A DNA stretch of 64,000 bases, from the NCBI RefSeq assembly GCF_002216795.1, contig NZ_CP022316.1:2881205-2945204 (forward strand), read 5' to 3'. Positions 17,042-25,508 of the stretch are shown piece by piece. The notes beneath the pieces were generated by a model. That model was not told the origin of the DNA, ran no database searches, and was given only the letters and a program-made list of their open reading frames with translations. Positions within the stretch are counted from its first letter, which is position 1, and each line of letters opens with the position of its first letter. The position numbers and the translations under genes were made by a program. Origin of the DNA: Brachybacterium avium (GTDB lineage Bacteria; Actinomycetota; Actinomycetes; Actinomycetales; Dermabacteraceae).

Positions 17042-17172
17042 CAACCCCTGTATGTGCATGGGTCGGCCCTCTACCCGTCCGTGCGCGACACCCCGAGAAC
17101 CGTCAGCGCCCGCATGACCCCACAGGCTGCGGCGGGACTCACCCGAACATCCCTGAAGGAGAGTCCACCCAC

Positions 17173-17661
17173 GTGGCTGTCAAGATCCGTCTGAAGCGCA
17201 TGGGCAAGATCCGTGCACCGTTCTACCGCATCGTCGTCGCCGATTCGCGCAAGAAGCGCGACGGCGCCGTGATCGAGGAGATCGGCAAGTACCACCCCAC
17301 CGAGAACCCCTCGCTCATCGAGGTCGAGTCGGAGCGCGCGCAGTATTGGCTCCGCGTCGGCGCGCAGCCGACCGAGCAGGTCGCCGCGCTCCTCAAGGTC
17401 ACCGGCGACTGGGCGACGTTCAAGGGTGAGGGCGACGCCGCCGGCTCGATGAAGGGTGCCGAGGCGAAGAAGTCCGCCGAGGAGCTCATCGCTGATGCCG
17501 ATAAGGCCGCAGCCGAGTCCCGCGAGACCGCGCAGAAGGCCAAGTCCGCTGACGAGGCCAAGTCCGCCGAGTCCGCTGAGATCGCACCGGGCTCCGAAGA
17601 GGCCCCGGCCGAGGGTGAGACCACCGAGGACGCCGTCGCCGCGGCGACCGACGAGGCCTGA
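17173..17661 (+). CDS. rpsP: 30S ribosomal protein S16
   Basis: S16 (162 residues) helps 16S rRNA folding in the 30S body. The first 80 residues are the conserved domain: [37 protein letters not shown] and the [16 protein letters not shown] helix. Residues 85-162 form a long charged Ala/Lys/Glu tail, longer than the roughly 80-residue E. coli protein but usual in actinobacteria. The GTG start follows AAGGAGAG. It heads a run with the KH protein, rimM and trmD. Confidence 0.96.
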   Translation: MAVKIRLKRMGKIRAPFYRIVVADSRKKRDGAVIEEIGKYHPTENPSLIEVESERAQYWLRVGAQPTEQVAALLKVTGDWATFKGEGDAAGSMKGAEAKKSAEELIADADKAAAESRETAQKAKSADEAKSAESAEIAPGSEEAPAEGETTEDAVAAATDEA

Positions 17662-17662
17662 C

Positions 17663-17905
17663 ATGAGCTCCCGCGCCGAAGCCCTCGACCACCTCGTTCG
17701 CGGCATCGTCGATGATCCCGATGCCGTGGCCGTGACCGAGAAGTCCACGCGCCGCGGCCCGCTGCTCGAGGTCAGGGTCGGCGCAGCCGACCTCGGCCGG
17801 GTGATCGGCCGGTCCGGTCGCACCGCTCGTGCCCTGCGCACGGTGACTGCGGCGCTGTCGGATGATGACGTGCGGGTCGACATCGTCGACGTCGACCGGC
17901 GCTGA
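17663..17905 (+). CDS. khpA: KH-domain RNA-binding protein (KhpA/YlqC family)
   Basis: This 80-residue single-KH protein has the family GRVIGRSGRTARALRTV loop. Its homologues bind RNA and affect cell division and translation; in actinobacteria they lie directly after rpsP. It starts 1 nt after the rpsP stop and so should be co-translated. A strong hairpin right after it suggests partial termination before the next genes. Confidence 0.9.
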   Translation: MSSRAEALDHLVRGIVDDPDAVAVTEKSTRRGPLLEVRVGAADLGRVIGRSGRTARALRTVTAALSDDDVRVDIVDVDRR

Positions 17906-17925
17906 GGTGCCGCGAGCCACTCTGC

Positions 17926-17972
17926 GGAGCGGTGCTGCCGATCGGACCGAGAGGTCCGGGCAGCACCGCTCC
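17926..17972 (+). terminator. Strong two-tier hairpin after khpA
   Basis: A perfect 14-bp outer stem (GGAGCGGTGCTGCC, 17926-17939 with 17959-17972) contains an inner GGACC-GAGA-GGTCC hairpin. It makes GTG 17907 an unlikely start for the next gene. Confidence 0.8.
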
Positions 17973-17993
17973 TGGCATTCACGGCTGGGACAG

Positions 17994-18902
17994 GTGCTCC
18001 GCGGCGGGGGCCGGGCCGGGGCGTCGCTGCTCGGCGCGGGACTGCTGCTGAGCGGATGCACCGCTGCGGGACAGGGGTCCGCTCCGTCCCCGTCGGATGC
18101 CGGGGCGGCCCCCTCGGCCGCGCAGGAGACGACGGACGACGCGAGCCTGAGCGGGGCCTGCACCGCGTTCTGGGGCGATCCCGAATACGTCGACCCCCTG
18201 TCCCGGACCGCTCTGGCCCATGCCGCGTCCGCCGCTGAGGTCGGCCCCTCGGACCCGGACTTCTACGCTGTGACCGGCGACGCCATCGAGACCGCCTTCG
18301 AGGAGGCGCCGGCGCCGGCGCAGGAGACCGCAGGGGTGCTGGCCGAGTGGTTCCGCACCGAGCCTGCGCGCGGTGCCGACGCCGATCGGGATGCGTTCCG
18401 CAGCGCCTGGGAGGGCCTGGCCGGCAGCTGCCAGGAGATCTCGACAGCGGCACGGTGGGCCGTGGCACCGGGGGAGGACGGCACCAAACCCGCCTCTCTG
18501 GTCTGCGCGGATGTCTTCGATACTCCGGGAACCCTCACCCATTTCGCCAACGCCAACGTGCTGACATCCAATATGTTCAAGCTGGTGGGTCTGTATCCCC
18601 GCGCGGTCCCCGCTGGTCGCGAGCAGGACGTGCAGGACACCGCTGATCTGCTCACGGCGGAGATCGCCGCAGTGGACGATGGCACCGTGCGTGCCGCCCT
18701 CGAGGAGGTGCGCACCCCGTTCCTGGAGGTGCTGGAGGGCGACACCTGGTCCGAGGGACTGAGCGAGCCGCTGGCTGAGCTCGGCACGGCCTGCGAGGCG
18801 GTCGGCTATGCCTCCCCGGGCGTCGGGGAGATCGACAGCGAGGCAGTCGTCGGCGCCAGCGCCGAGGACCGGCACGGCACGAACCATGGAGGACGCTCAT
18901 GA
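17994..18902 (+). CDS. Putative lipoprotein inserted before rimM
   Basis: The protein has about 302 residues from GTG 17994. This start is chosen because the upstream 17926-17972 hairpin excludes earlier ones and the result is a compact signal peptide (MLRGGGR, hydrophobic core, lipobox LLSGC). A Ser/Ala/Pro-rich linker (about residues 20-50) leads to a mostly helical domain with four or more Cys (GACTAF, GSCQE, LVCAD, GTACEA) that could form disulfides outside the cell. No family is recognised. Its stop overlaps the rimM start as ATGA, so an export-side lipoprotein is coupled to a 30S maturation factor. Confidence 0.7.
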   Translation: MLRGGGRAGASLLGAGLLLSGCTAAGQGSAPSPSDAGAAPSAAQETTDDASLSGACTAFWGDPEYVDPLSRTALAHAASAAEVGPSDPDFYAVTGDAIETAFEEAPAPAQETAGVLAEWFRTEPARGADADRDAFRSAWEGLAGSCQEISTAARWAVAPGEDGTKPASLVCADVFDTPGTLTHFANANVLTSNMFKLVGLYPRAVPAGREQDVQDTADLLTAEIAAVDDGTVRAALEEVRTPFLEVLEGDTWSEGLSEPLAELGTACEAVGYASPGVGEIDSEAVVGASAEDRHGTNHGGRS

Positions 18903-19483
18903 ACACGCTCGACGTCATCATCGCGACCATCGGCAAGGCCCACGGGCTGCGCGGCGAGCTCGCGCTGACCCTGCGCACCGATCAGCCCGAGGAGCGCCTG
19001 CAGCCCGGCACCGCCTTCGAGGTCGAGGCCGCGGGGCGCCCCCGCACCCTGACCATCGTGAGCACCCGGTCGCAGCAGGAGCGCTGGTACGTGCGCTTCG
19101 AGGAGGTCACCGACCGCAGCGATGCCGAGTCCCTGCGCGGAATCGACCTGCAGGTCGGGGTCGACGCCGCGCAGGAAGCGGACGAGGACCCCGATGCCTG
19201 GTACCCCTCGCAGCTGAAGGGCCTGCGCGTGAAGCATGTGGACGGGCACGAACTCGGCACCGTGATCGGAGTCGACCACTACCCGGCGCAGGACCTGCTG
19301 GTCGTGCGTACGACGGATCGCCGCAGAGTGCAGCTGCCGCTGGTGGAGCAGCTCGTGCCCGAGGTGGATCTCGACGAAGGAGTGGTGATCGCCGACCCGC
19401 CCGGCGGGCTGTTCGACGCTCTCCCCGAGGACGAGCAGGGCCCTGAGCCGGAGACCTCCGCCCCGGCCCGCACGGAGCGCTGA
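18899..19483 (+). CDS. rimM: Ribosome maturation factor RimM
   Basis: RimM (194 residues) assists assembly of the 30S head by binding S19. The N-terminal barrel has [13 protein letters not shown], and the C-terminal PRC-barrel region includes [26 protein letters not shown] and [13 protein letters not shown] short acidic tail follows. It starts by ATGA overlap with the lipoprotein gene and is followed 8 nt later by trmD. Confidence 0.94.
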   Translation: MNTLDVIIATIGKAHGLRGELALTLRTDQPEERLQPGTAFEVEAAGRPRTLTIVSTRSQQERWYVRFEEVTDRSDAESLRGIDLQVGVDAAQEADEDPDAWYPSQLKGLRVKHVDGHELGTVIGVDHYPAQDLLVVRTTDRRRVQLPLVEQLVPEVDLDEGVVIADPPGGLFDALPEDEQGPEPETSAPARTER

Positions 19484-19491
19484 GGGCCACC

Positions 19492-20241
19492 ATGCGCATC
19501 GACGTCATCACGATCTTTCCCGAGTACCTCAGCCCGTTGGAGCTCTCCCTGATCGGCAAGGCCCGCCGTGAGGGCCTCGTGGACCTGCACGTGCACGACC
19601 TGCGGCAGTGGACCCTTGACCGCCACCGCACGGTCGACGACACCCCCCTCGGCGGTGGTGCGGGCATGGTGATGAAGCCCGAACCATGGGCGGCGGCCTT
19701 CTCCGCAGTGCGCGAGGCCGGGCAGGCGGTGGTGGGCGGCGACACCGAACCGCTGATCATCTTCCCGAACCCGGCGGGCGCCCCCTTCGCACAGAGCACG
19801 GCCCAGGAGTGGTCCCAGTGCGAGTGGCTGGTGTTCGCCTGCGGACGCTACGAGGGCATCGACGAACGCGTCTACCAGCACCTGTCGGACATCGGCTGTG
19901 AGGTCGCGCTCGCCTCCCTCGGCGACTACGTCCTCAACGGCGGCGAGGTCGCGGTGCTGGCGATCACCGAGGCCGTCGTGCGCCTGGTGCCGGGGGTCGT
20001 CGGCAACGCCGAGTCGCTGGTCGAGGAGTCCCACTCCGACGGTCTGCTCGAGTACCCGCTCTATACGCGGCCCGCCCGCTGGACGGATCCCGCCGGCGTG
20101 CTCCGTGAGGCACCGCCGATCCTGCTGTCCGGGGACCACGGCAGGATCGCGACCTGGCGACAGGAGCAGTCGCTCGCCCGCACCCGGCAGCGCCGTCCCG
20201 ATCTGCTGGCACCGGCCGACGGGGATACGGCGGTCTCCTGA
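19492..20241 (+). CDS. trmD: tRNA (guanine-N1-)-methyltransferase
   Basis: TrmD (249 residues) methylates G37 of tRNAs using SAM bound in a trefoil knot. Motifs seen: [30 protein letters not shown], the knot segment [11 protein letters not shown], and [17 protein letters not shown]. Length is normal. It is co-directional with rimM and is followed by a 317-nt leader before rplS. Confidence 0.97.
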   Translation: MRIDVITIFPEYLSPLELSLIGKARREGLVDLHVHDLRQWTLDRHRTVDDTPLGGGAGMVMKPEPWAAAFSAVREAGQAVVGGDTEPLIIFPNPAGAPFAQSTAQEWSQCEWLVFACGRYEGIDERVYQHLSDIGCEVALASLGDYVLNGGEVAVLAITEAVVRLVPGVVGNAESLVEESHSDGLLEYPLYTRPARWTDPAGVLREAPPILLSGDHGRIATWRQEQSLARTRQRRPDLLAPADGDTAVS

Positions 20242-20315
20242 GCGCCTCACCGCTTCGGTGGTGATGGACCCGGCAGCGCGCCACCGTGATGACCAGCACG
20301 GCCGGAGCTGCGGGC

Positions 20316-20344
20316 TTGCCGCACCCGCACCGCGCTGGCAGAAT
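20316..20344 (+). promoter_or_regulatory. Putative promoter of rplS
   Basis: TTGCCG (20316-20321) and CAGAAT (20339-20344) are separated by 17 bp. This would give a leader of about 205 nt before rplS. It is the best -35/-10 pair in the trmD-rplS gap. Confidence 0.45.
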
Positions 20345-20452
20345 GACCCCTCGTGCGCACCGCGCGCCCCTCTGCCTCAGGGGAGAGCGCAGCAAGCGGT
20401 CGGGCAGGTCCGTGGCGATGGGAGTCGCCGCCAGAGGCCCAGCACACCGGTA

Positions 20453-20509
20453 CGGGGAGCATGCTCCCCGCCGGATCGACGGTTCCAGATAGACACCCCC
20501 GTCGGGGAG
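20453..20509 (+). promoter_or_regulatory. rplS leader with competing hairpins
   Basis: CGGGGAG occurs at 20453-20459 and 20503-20509, and its complement CTCCCCG occurs once between them at 20464-20470. The first pairing is extended by flanking CCGG on both sides. The two pairings exclude each other, as in an attenuator. L19 control in this group is not known to me, so function is inferred. Confidence 0.4.
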
Positions 20510-20558
20510 TCCCGCGAACGATGCCGTCCGACCTGAGGCGGAGGGCTGGAGAAAGACT

Positions 20559-20909
20559 ATGCAGAAGCTCGATGAGCTCGACAAGGCGTCCCTGCGCGAG
20601 GATGTCCCCGCATTCCGCGCCGGCGACAACGTCAAGGTGCACGTGAAGGTCATCGAGGGCAACCGCTCTCGTATCCAGATCTTCCAGGGCTACGTCATCG
20701 GCCGTCAGGGCCACGGCGTGGGCGAGACGTTCCGCGTCCGCAAGATCTCCTTCGGCGTCGGCGTCGAGCGCGTGTTCCCCGTGCATGCCCCGACCGTCGA
20801 CAAGATCGAGGTCGTCACCCGCGGCGACGTGCGCCGCGCGAAGCTCTACTACCTGCGCAACCTCACGGGCAAGAAGGCCCGCATCAAGGAGAAGCGCAGC
20901 CACTCCTGA
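20559..20909 (+). CDS. rplS: 50S ribosomal protein L19
   Basis: L19 (116 residues) lies at the 30S-50S interface. Conserved parts are [50 protein letters not shown] and the C-terminal [27 protein letters not shown] precedes the ATG. A long structured leader lies upstream. Confidence 0.97.
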   Translation: MQKLDELDKASLREDVPAFRAGDNVKVHVKVIEGNRSRIQIFQGYVIGRQGHGVGETFRVRKISFGVGVERVFPVHAPTVDKIEVVTRGDVRRAKLYYLRNLTGKKARIKEKRSHS

Positions 20910-20917
20910 TCTCAGGC

Positions 20918-21496
20918 ATGTCCTGCGACAGCGTGAACGGACGGCGGCGGCCCCACCCGGTGGTGGTCGCCGCCGTCTGTGTCGTGCTGCTGCTCCTCGG
21001 CGCGCTGCTGGTGCGGCACTACGTCGCCCAGCCGTTCCGGGTCCCCTCGGCATCGATGGCCCCGGCCCTGCGGCCCGGCGATGTGCTGCTGGCCGACCGC
21101 TCCACCCGGGGCACCGCGGAGCGCGGCGAGATCGTGGTCTTCGACGGGCGGGGCTACTTCGCCCCGTCCGCGGCCGACGGGAATCGGTTCTGGGTCAAGC
21201 GTGTCATCGCCGTCGGCGGTGAACGGGTGGAGTGCTGCGCACCGGACGGCGCGATCACCGTCGACGGCGCCCCCCTGGAGGAGCCCTACCTGCCCGAGGG
21301 CACCGCGCCCAGCGAGATCGAGTTCTCTCTGCGGGTCCCGGAGGGGCGCATGTTCGTCCTGGGTGACAACCGGACGGATTCCACCGACTCCCGTCATCTG
21401 CTGGGCGCTCCGGGAGGCGGCATGATCCCCGTGGACCGGGTGGTCGGGGAAGCGGATCGCATCGTGTGGCCGCTCTCGCGCCGCAGTGCGCTCTGA
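20918..21496 (+). CDS. lepB: Signal peptidase I, first copy
   Basis: This 192-residue membrane protease cuts signal peptides from exported proteins. One N-terminal membrane helix (about residues 14-34) is followed by catalytic PSASM (nucleophile Ser), RPGDVLL, the general-base Lys in WVKRVIA, and box E GDNRTDSTDSR. It is shorter than the second copy and begins 8 nt after rplS with only a weak ribosome binding site, so it probably depends on rplS translation. Confidence 0.92.
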   Translation: MSCDSVNGRRRPHPVVVAAVCVVLLLLGALLVRHYVAQPFRVPSASMAPALRPGDVLLADRSTRGTAERGEIVVFDGRGYFAPSAADGNRFWVKRVIAVGGERVECCAPDGAITVDGAPLEEPYLPEGTAPSEIEFSLRVPEGRMFVLGDNRTDSTDSRHLLGAPGGGMIPVDRVVGEADRIVWPLSRRSAL

Positions 21497-21513
21497 CGCC
21501 CAGCATCTGCCGA

Positions 21514-21519
21514 TAGGAT
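21514..21519 (+). promoter_or_regulatory. -10 box of a probably leaderless second lepB
   Basis: TAGGAT ends 7 nt before ATG 21527, the spacing expected when the transcript begins at or next to the start codon. No Shine-Dalgarno is present. Confidence 0.5.
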
Positions 21520-21526
21520 CTTCGCG

Positions 21527-22306
21527 ATGAACGCGTCCCACGATTCCCGCCCTGCTGAGTCCTCCCATGAGGACCCCGCAGACGGCAGGGACCCCGCGGG
21601 CCGGGACGCGCAGCACCCCGCACCGCGCCGTCCCCGGCGGCAGCGCATGCCGCTCTGGCTGGACACCTTCGTCACCATGGTGGTGGCGCTGCTGATCGCG
21701 GTGCTGGTCAAGACTTTCCTGATCCAGCCCTTCTACATCCCCTCGGCCTCGATGAACCCGACGCTGCTGGAGGACGACAAGATCCTGGTCTCCAAGCTCA
21801 GCCCCGGAGTCTTCGACCTCGAGCGCGGCGATGTCATCGTCTTCGAGGACCCCGATGACTGGATCCCCGGGGACGCCACCGAGAACCCCACCCCGCGGGT
21901 GCGGGTGATGATGCTGCTCAGCCTCGTCGGACTGGCGCCGGACCCCTCCCAGGACCATCTGGTCAAGCGACTGATCGGGGTATCCGGCGATCACGTGGTC
22001 TGCGAATCCGAGGGGGCGGCGCTCGAGGTCAACGGGACCACGCTCGAGGAGCCGTACATCAATCCCGAGACCCCGGCCTGTCAGGACGCCTTCGACGTCA
22101 CCGTGCCGGAGGGCAAGGTCTGGGTGATGGGCGACAACCGCTATGCCTCCGCCGATTCCGCGTGGCACGAGATCCGGGGTGAGGGCGGCTTCGTCGACGA
22201 GTCCGACATCACCGGTCGTGCCGAGGTCATCTTCTGGCCGCTCAGCCGGTGGGACCGTCTGAACGACGGCCATGGGGCCTTCACCGACGTGCAGGATCAG
22301 CCGTGA
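21527..22306 (+). CDS. lepB: Signal peptidase I, second copy
   Basis: This 259-residue enzyme is a paralogue of the preceding gene. A Pro/Asp-rich cytoplasmic N terminus (1-42) leads to a membrane helix (about 45-67), then IPSASMNPTL with the nucleophile Ser, LERGDVIVF, LVKRLIGVSGD with the catalytic Lys, and MGDNRYASADS. A 20-residue insert between boxes C and D (ENPTPRVRVMMLLSLVG region) is typical of actinobacterial SipS forms. Its own TAGGAT box suggests independent, leaderless expression. The stop overlaps rnhB as GTGA. Confidence 0.94.
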   Translation: MNASHDSRPAESSHEDPADGRDPAGRDAQHPAPRRPRRQRMPLWLDTFVTMVVALLIAVLVKTFLIQPFYIPSASMNPTLLEDDKILVSKLSPGVFDLERGDVIVFEDPDDWIPGDATENPTPRVRVMMLLSLVGLAPDPSQDHLVKRLIGVSGDHVVCESEGAALEVNGTTLEEPYINPETPACQDAFDVTVPEGKVWVMGDNRYASADSAWHEIRGEGGFVDESDITGRAEVIFWPLSRWDRLNDGHGAFTDVQDQP

Positions 22307-23073
22307 CCGCAGCCGTCCCGACCCTCGAGGTGGAACGTGCCCTCGCCGCTCGCCGCGGTGGCGGCCGGCGCATCATCGTGGGGATCGACGAGGTGGGCCG
22401 CGGCGCGCTCGCGGGTCCGGTCGCGGTCGGTGCCTGCGCGCTCGAGGTGGTCGACGGCGTCATCGCCCCGCTGCCCGAGGGTGTGCGGGACTCCAAGAAG
22501 GTGACCGCACGCCGCCGCGAAGCGCTCGTGGTGCCGATCCTGGACTGCGTGCATGCCGGCGCCGTGGGCTGGGCGAGCCCGGCCGAGATCGACGAGCTCG
22601 GGATCATGCCCGCACTGACCCGCGCCGCCCTGCGCGCGCTGGAGGCGCTCGAGCTGGACGCAGCGGCCGACGCGATCCTGCTCGACGGCGACGTCGACGT
22701 CCTGACTCCGGCGCTCGCCGCGGCGGATCACCTGCCGCCACTGGTCCACCTGCAGGTGTCGGCGGATCGTGACTGCGCGAGCGTGGCCGCGGCCAGCATC
22801 CTGGCCAAGGTGGCTCGGGATGCGCGCATGGTCGAGCTCGATGCGGACGCCCCCCGCTACTGCTGGGCCGCGAACAAGGGATACGGCTCCGCGGCGCACC
22901 GCGAGGCCATCGATCTGCACGGCGTCCACGAGCACCACCGGCGCAGCTGGCGGCTCGGCTCCCGGCCCGCCATCACACCGCGCGCAGTGCCCGTGACGAC
23001 CTCGGAACCCGCAGAAGCTGGCGTACTGTGGGACGACCAATGGCACCCGCAGTATGGGAAGGAGCGTCGGTGA
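22303..23073 (+). CDS. rnhB: Ribonuclease HII
   Basis: RNase HII (256 residues) nicks RNA in RNA-DNA hybrids and misinserted ribonucleotides. Acidic active-site motifs are GIDEVGRGALAGPV, DSKKVTARRRE, LLDGD and SVAAASILAKVARD. Position 2 of the usual DEAGRG motif is Val. A C-terminal tail of about 40 residues goes beyond the core. The start at GTG 22303 is set by the overlap with lepB. Confidence 0.93.
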   Translation: MTAAVPTLEVERALAARRGGGRRIIVGIDEVGRGALAGPVAVGACALEVVDGVIAPLPEGVRDSKKVTARRREALVVPILDCVHAGAVGWASPAEIDELGIMPALTRAALRALEALELDAAADAILLDGDVDVLTPALAAADHLPPLVHLQVSADRDCASVAAASILAKVARDARMVELDADAPRYCWAANKGYGSAAHREAIDLHGVHEHHRRSWRLGSRPAITPRAVPVTTSEPAEAGVLWDDQWHPQYGKERR

Positions 23074-23372
23074 GCGCCCAGGAACTCGAGAACTACGAGT
23101 CCGACCTCGAACTCCAGCTGTTCCGCGAATATCGCGATGTGGTCAGCCTGTTCACCTACGTGGTCGAGACGGAACGCCGCTTCTACCTCGCCAACCAGGT
23201 GGACCTGCAGGTCCGTTCCGGGGGTGGCGAGGTCTTCTACGAGCTGCGGCTCGCGGATGTCTGGGTGTGGGACATCTACCGCTCGAACCGCTTCGTGCGC
23301 TCCGTGCGGGTGGTGACGTTCAAGGACGTCAACATCGAGGAGCTCAACAAGCAGGACATCTCCCTGCCCTGA
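23070..23372 (+). CDS. DUF2469 family protein
   Basis: This 100-residue acidic protein matches DUF2469 (family start SAQELENYESDLELQLFREY, then VVETERRFYLAN and FVRSVRVVTFKDVNIEEL). The function is unknown; the gene follows rnhB throughout actinobacteria. GTG 23070 is chosen because AAGGAG lies 5 nt upstream and it overlaps the rnhB stop as GTGA. Confidence 0.9.
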   Translation: MSAQELENYESDLELQLFREYRDVVSLFTYVVETERRFYLANQVDLQVRSGGGEVFYELRLADVWVWDIYRSNRFVRSVRVVTFKDVNIEELNKQDISLP

Positions 23373-23469
23373 CCCTCGAGCGCGGCGCACCGTTCCTCCA
23401 CAGCGCCGTGTCGTCCCCATCCGCGATGCAGCGCCTGCACCGGCCGCCGGATCCGGTCACGCTGGCCGC

Positions 23470-23967
23470 ATGAACCACCTCGCGAAGACCCCCGGACCAG
23501 TCCCCGGCCCCGATCCTGCCGGCGTGCCGGGGCCCGCCCTCCTTCCCGGCCCGGCCGCGGATCCGCCCATGACGGGCCCGGTCGCGGCGCCGCCGCCCCG
23601 CCGGGTGCGGGACATGACCACCGCCGAGCTCGGCCGCGCCGGCGAGGACCTCGCCGCCGCCCATCTGAGCGCCTGCGGCTGGCAGATCGTGGAGCGCAAC
23701 CTGCGCCTGCGACAGGGCGAGCTGGACATCGTGGCGCTGGCCCACACCACGCTCGTCTTCGTCGAGGTCAAGACGCGGCGCTCCTTCGTCACCGGCGTGC
23801 CCCAGGCCGCCGTCACCCCGGACAAAATGCGGCGACTGCGACGCCTGGCCGGCGAGTACCTGATGGAGCGCTCGACCCCGCACCGCGACGTGCGGGTCGA
23901 CGTCGTCGCCGTGCACGCCCACCTCGACGGCACCTTCTCGCTCGAGCACCTCGAGGCGGTCTCCTGA
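23470..23967 (+). CDS. YraN family (UPF0102) endonuclease-like protein
   Basis: The conserved domain (from about residue 49) has LGRAGEDLAAAHL, GWQIVERNLRLRQGELDIVA and VFVEVKTRRS, the D-ExK signature of a PD-(D/E)xK nuclease fold. The biological role is unsettled. The first 48 residues are Pro/Gly/Ala-rich and low in complexity; ATG 23614 in frame would give the usual length of about 117 residues, so the true start may be there. It overlaps comM by one base, consistent with the yraN-comM-dprA order. Confidence 0.85.
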   Translation: MNHLAKTPGPVPGPDPAGVPGPALLPGPAADPPMTGPVAAPPPRRVRDMTTAELGRAGEDLAAAHLSACGWQIVERNLRLRQGELDIVALAHTTLVFVEVKTRRSFVTGVPQAAVTPDKMRRLRRLAGEYLMERSTPHRDVRVDVVAVHAHLDGTFSLEHLEAVS

Positions 23968-25508
23968 TGGGCCATGCACGCACCCTCTCGATCAGCCTCG
24001 CCGGGCTCGACGGCACTCTCGTGGAGGTGGAGGCCGATGTCTCCCCGGGACTGCCGGCGTTCTGCGTGGTCGGGCTGCCCGACTCCTCCACGCTCCAGGC
24101 CCGGGACCGGGTGCGCGCCGCCTCCGCCCGCAGCGGCATCCGCCTCGCCGCGCGCCGGATCACGGTCAACATGACGCCGGCCTGGCGGCCCAAGCACGGC
24201 TCCGGCTTCGACCTGGCGATCGCCATGGCGGTGCTGGATGCCCAGGGAGGCCTGGCCGTGCCGGTCCCGGCGGATCTGGTGCTGCTGGGGGAGCTGGGAC
24301 TGGACGGCCGGGTGCGGCCGGTCCCCGGGATCCTGCCGGCCCTGCTCGCCGCTCGCGCCCACGGCCTCACCCATGCGGTCGTCCCCGAGGGGAACCTGCC
24401 CGAGGCCCGGCTGGTCGACGGGATGGACATCGCGGGTGCCGGTGATCTCACCGAGCTCCTGCTCCGCTTCGGCGCCGACGTGCCGGCCTCCCCGGCGAGG
24501 CCGCCGACGGTCACAGCCCTGCCCGAGCCGAATCCGGCTGCGCAGTCGGCGCACCCACCCGATTTCCTCGATGTGCTGGGACAGGCCACGGCGCGGCGGG
24601 CCGCGGAGGTGGCGGCCGCGGGAGCCCACCACCTGCTGCTGACCGGGCCGCCAGGAGCCGGCAAGACCATGATCGCCTCCCGTCTGCCGAGCATCCTGCC
24701 GCCCCTGGACTCGCAGGATGCTCTGGCAGTCTCCGCGATCCATTCCCTGGCCGGCCGCTTCGATGCCCGGGCCGGGCTGCTGTGCACCCCACCCTTCGAG
24801 AGCCCCCACCACACGGCCTCCACCGCGGCGGTGGTCGGGGGAGGGGCGGGTATCGCCCGCCCCGGCGCCATCTCCCGAGCCCATGCGGGGGTGCTCTTCC
24901 TCGATGAGGCGCCGGAGTTCTCCTCCCGGGTGCTGGAAGCGCTGCGGGAGCCGCTCGAGACCGGGGACATCACCCTGCATCGCACGCGGGGCGTGACCCG
25001 GTATCCGGCCCGGTTCCAGCTGGTGCTGGCCGCGAACCCCTGCCCCTGCGGGAAGGCCTGGGGCAAGGGCGATGCCTGCAGCTGCACACCCCAGCAGCGT
25101 CGTCGCTACCGGGCGCGACTCTCCGGTCCGGTGCTGGACCGGGTCGATATGCGAGTGTCCGTGGGGCCGGTCGATCTGCACGGCAGCGGCGGCGTGCCGG
25201 GGGAGTCCAGCGCCGAGATCGCGGAACGGGTCAGCGCCGCCCGCGAACGCCAGCGCCGACGCTTCGCCGGGCGGGCATGGACCCTGAACGCGCAGCTGCC
25301 CGGGCCTCTGCTGCGCACGGAATTCGCCCCGGAGCGCTCTGAGCGACGGCTGCTCGACCACGCCGTCGCCCAGGGCCGGCTCACACTTCGCGGGCACGAC
25401 CGCGTGCTGCGACTGGCTTGGACGCTCGCCGACCTCGTCGAAGCCGACCGACCCGCCGCCGAGCACATCGGCCAGGCACTGACCTTGCGCGAAGGAGAAC
25501 CGCGATGA
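23967..25508 (+). CDS. comM: YifB/ComM family Mg-chelatase-like AAA+ ATPase
   Basis: The protein has 513 residues. The N-terminal ChlI-like domain has SPGLPAFCVVGLPD and FDLAIAMAVL; the AAA+ core has Walker A GPPGAGKTM near residue 229, LFLDEAPEF (Walker B) and a Cys-rich insert CPCGKAWGKGDACSC that could bind zinc; a C-terminal Mg-chelatase domain follows. In naturally competent bacteria ComM is a helicase for branch migration of incoming DNA. It lies before dprA with an ATGA overlap. Confidence 0.92.
   Translation: MGHARTLSISLAGLDGTLVEVEADVSPGLPAFCVVGLPDSSTLQARDRVRAASARSGIRLAARRITVNMTPAWRPKHGSGFDLAIAMAVLDAQGGLAVPVPADLVLLGELGLDGRVRPVPGILPALLAARAHGLTHAVVPEGNLPEARLVDGMDIAGAGDLTELLLRFGADVPASPARPPTVTALPEPNPAAQSAHPPDFLDVLGQATARRAAEVAAAGAHHLLLTGPPGAGKTMIASRLPSILPPLDSQDALAVSAIHSLAGRFDARAGLLCTPPFESPHHTASTAAVVGGGAGIARPGAISRAHAGVLFLDEAPEFSSRVLEALREPLETGDITLHRTRGVTRYPARFQLVLAANPCPCGKAWGKGDACSCTPQQRRRYRARLSGPVLDRVDMRVSVGPVDLHGSGGVPGESSAEIAERVSAARERQRRRFAGRAWTLNAQLPGPLLRTEFAPERSERRLLDHAVAQGRLTLRGHDRVLRLAWTLADLVEADRPAAEHIGQALTLREGEPR

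Noticed and set aside
15524..17059. 511-codon minus-strand frame over the amidohydrolase and the palindromes
   Set aside because: Antisense to a gene with clear metal-binding motifs; the repeated segments reflect the palindromes and the octamer repeat.
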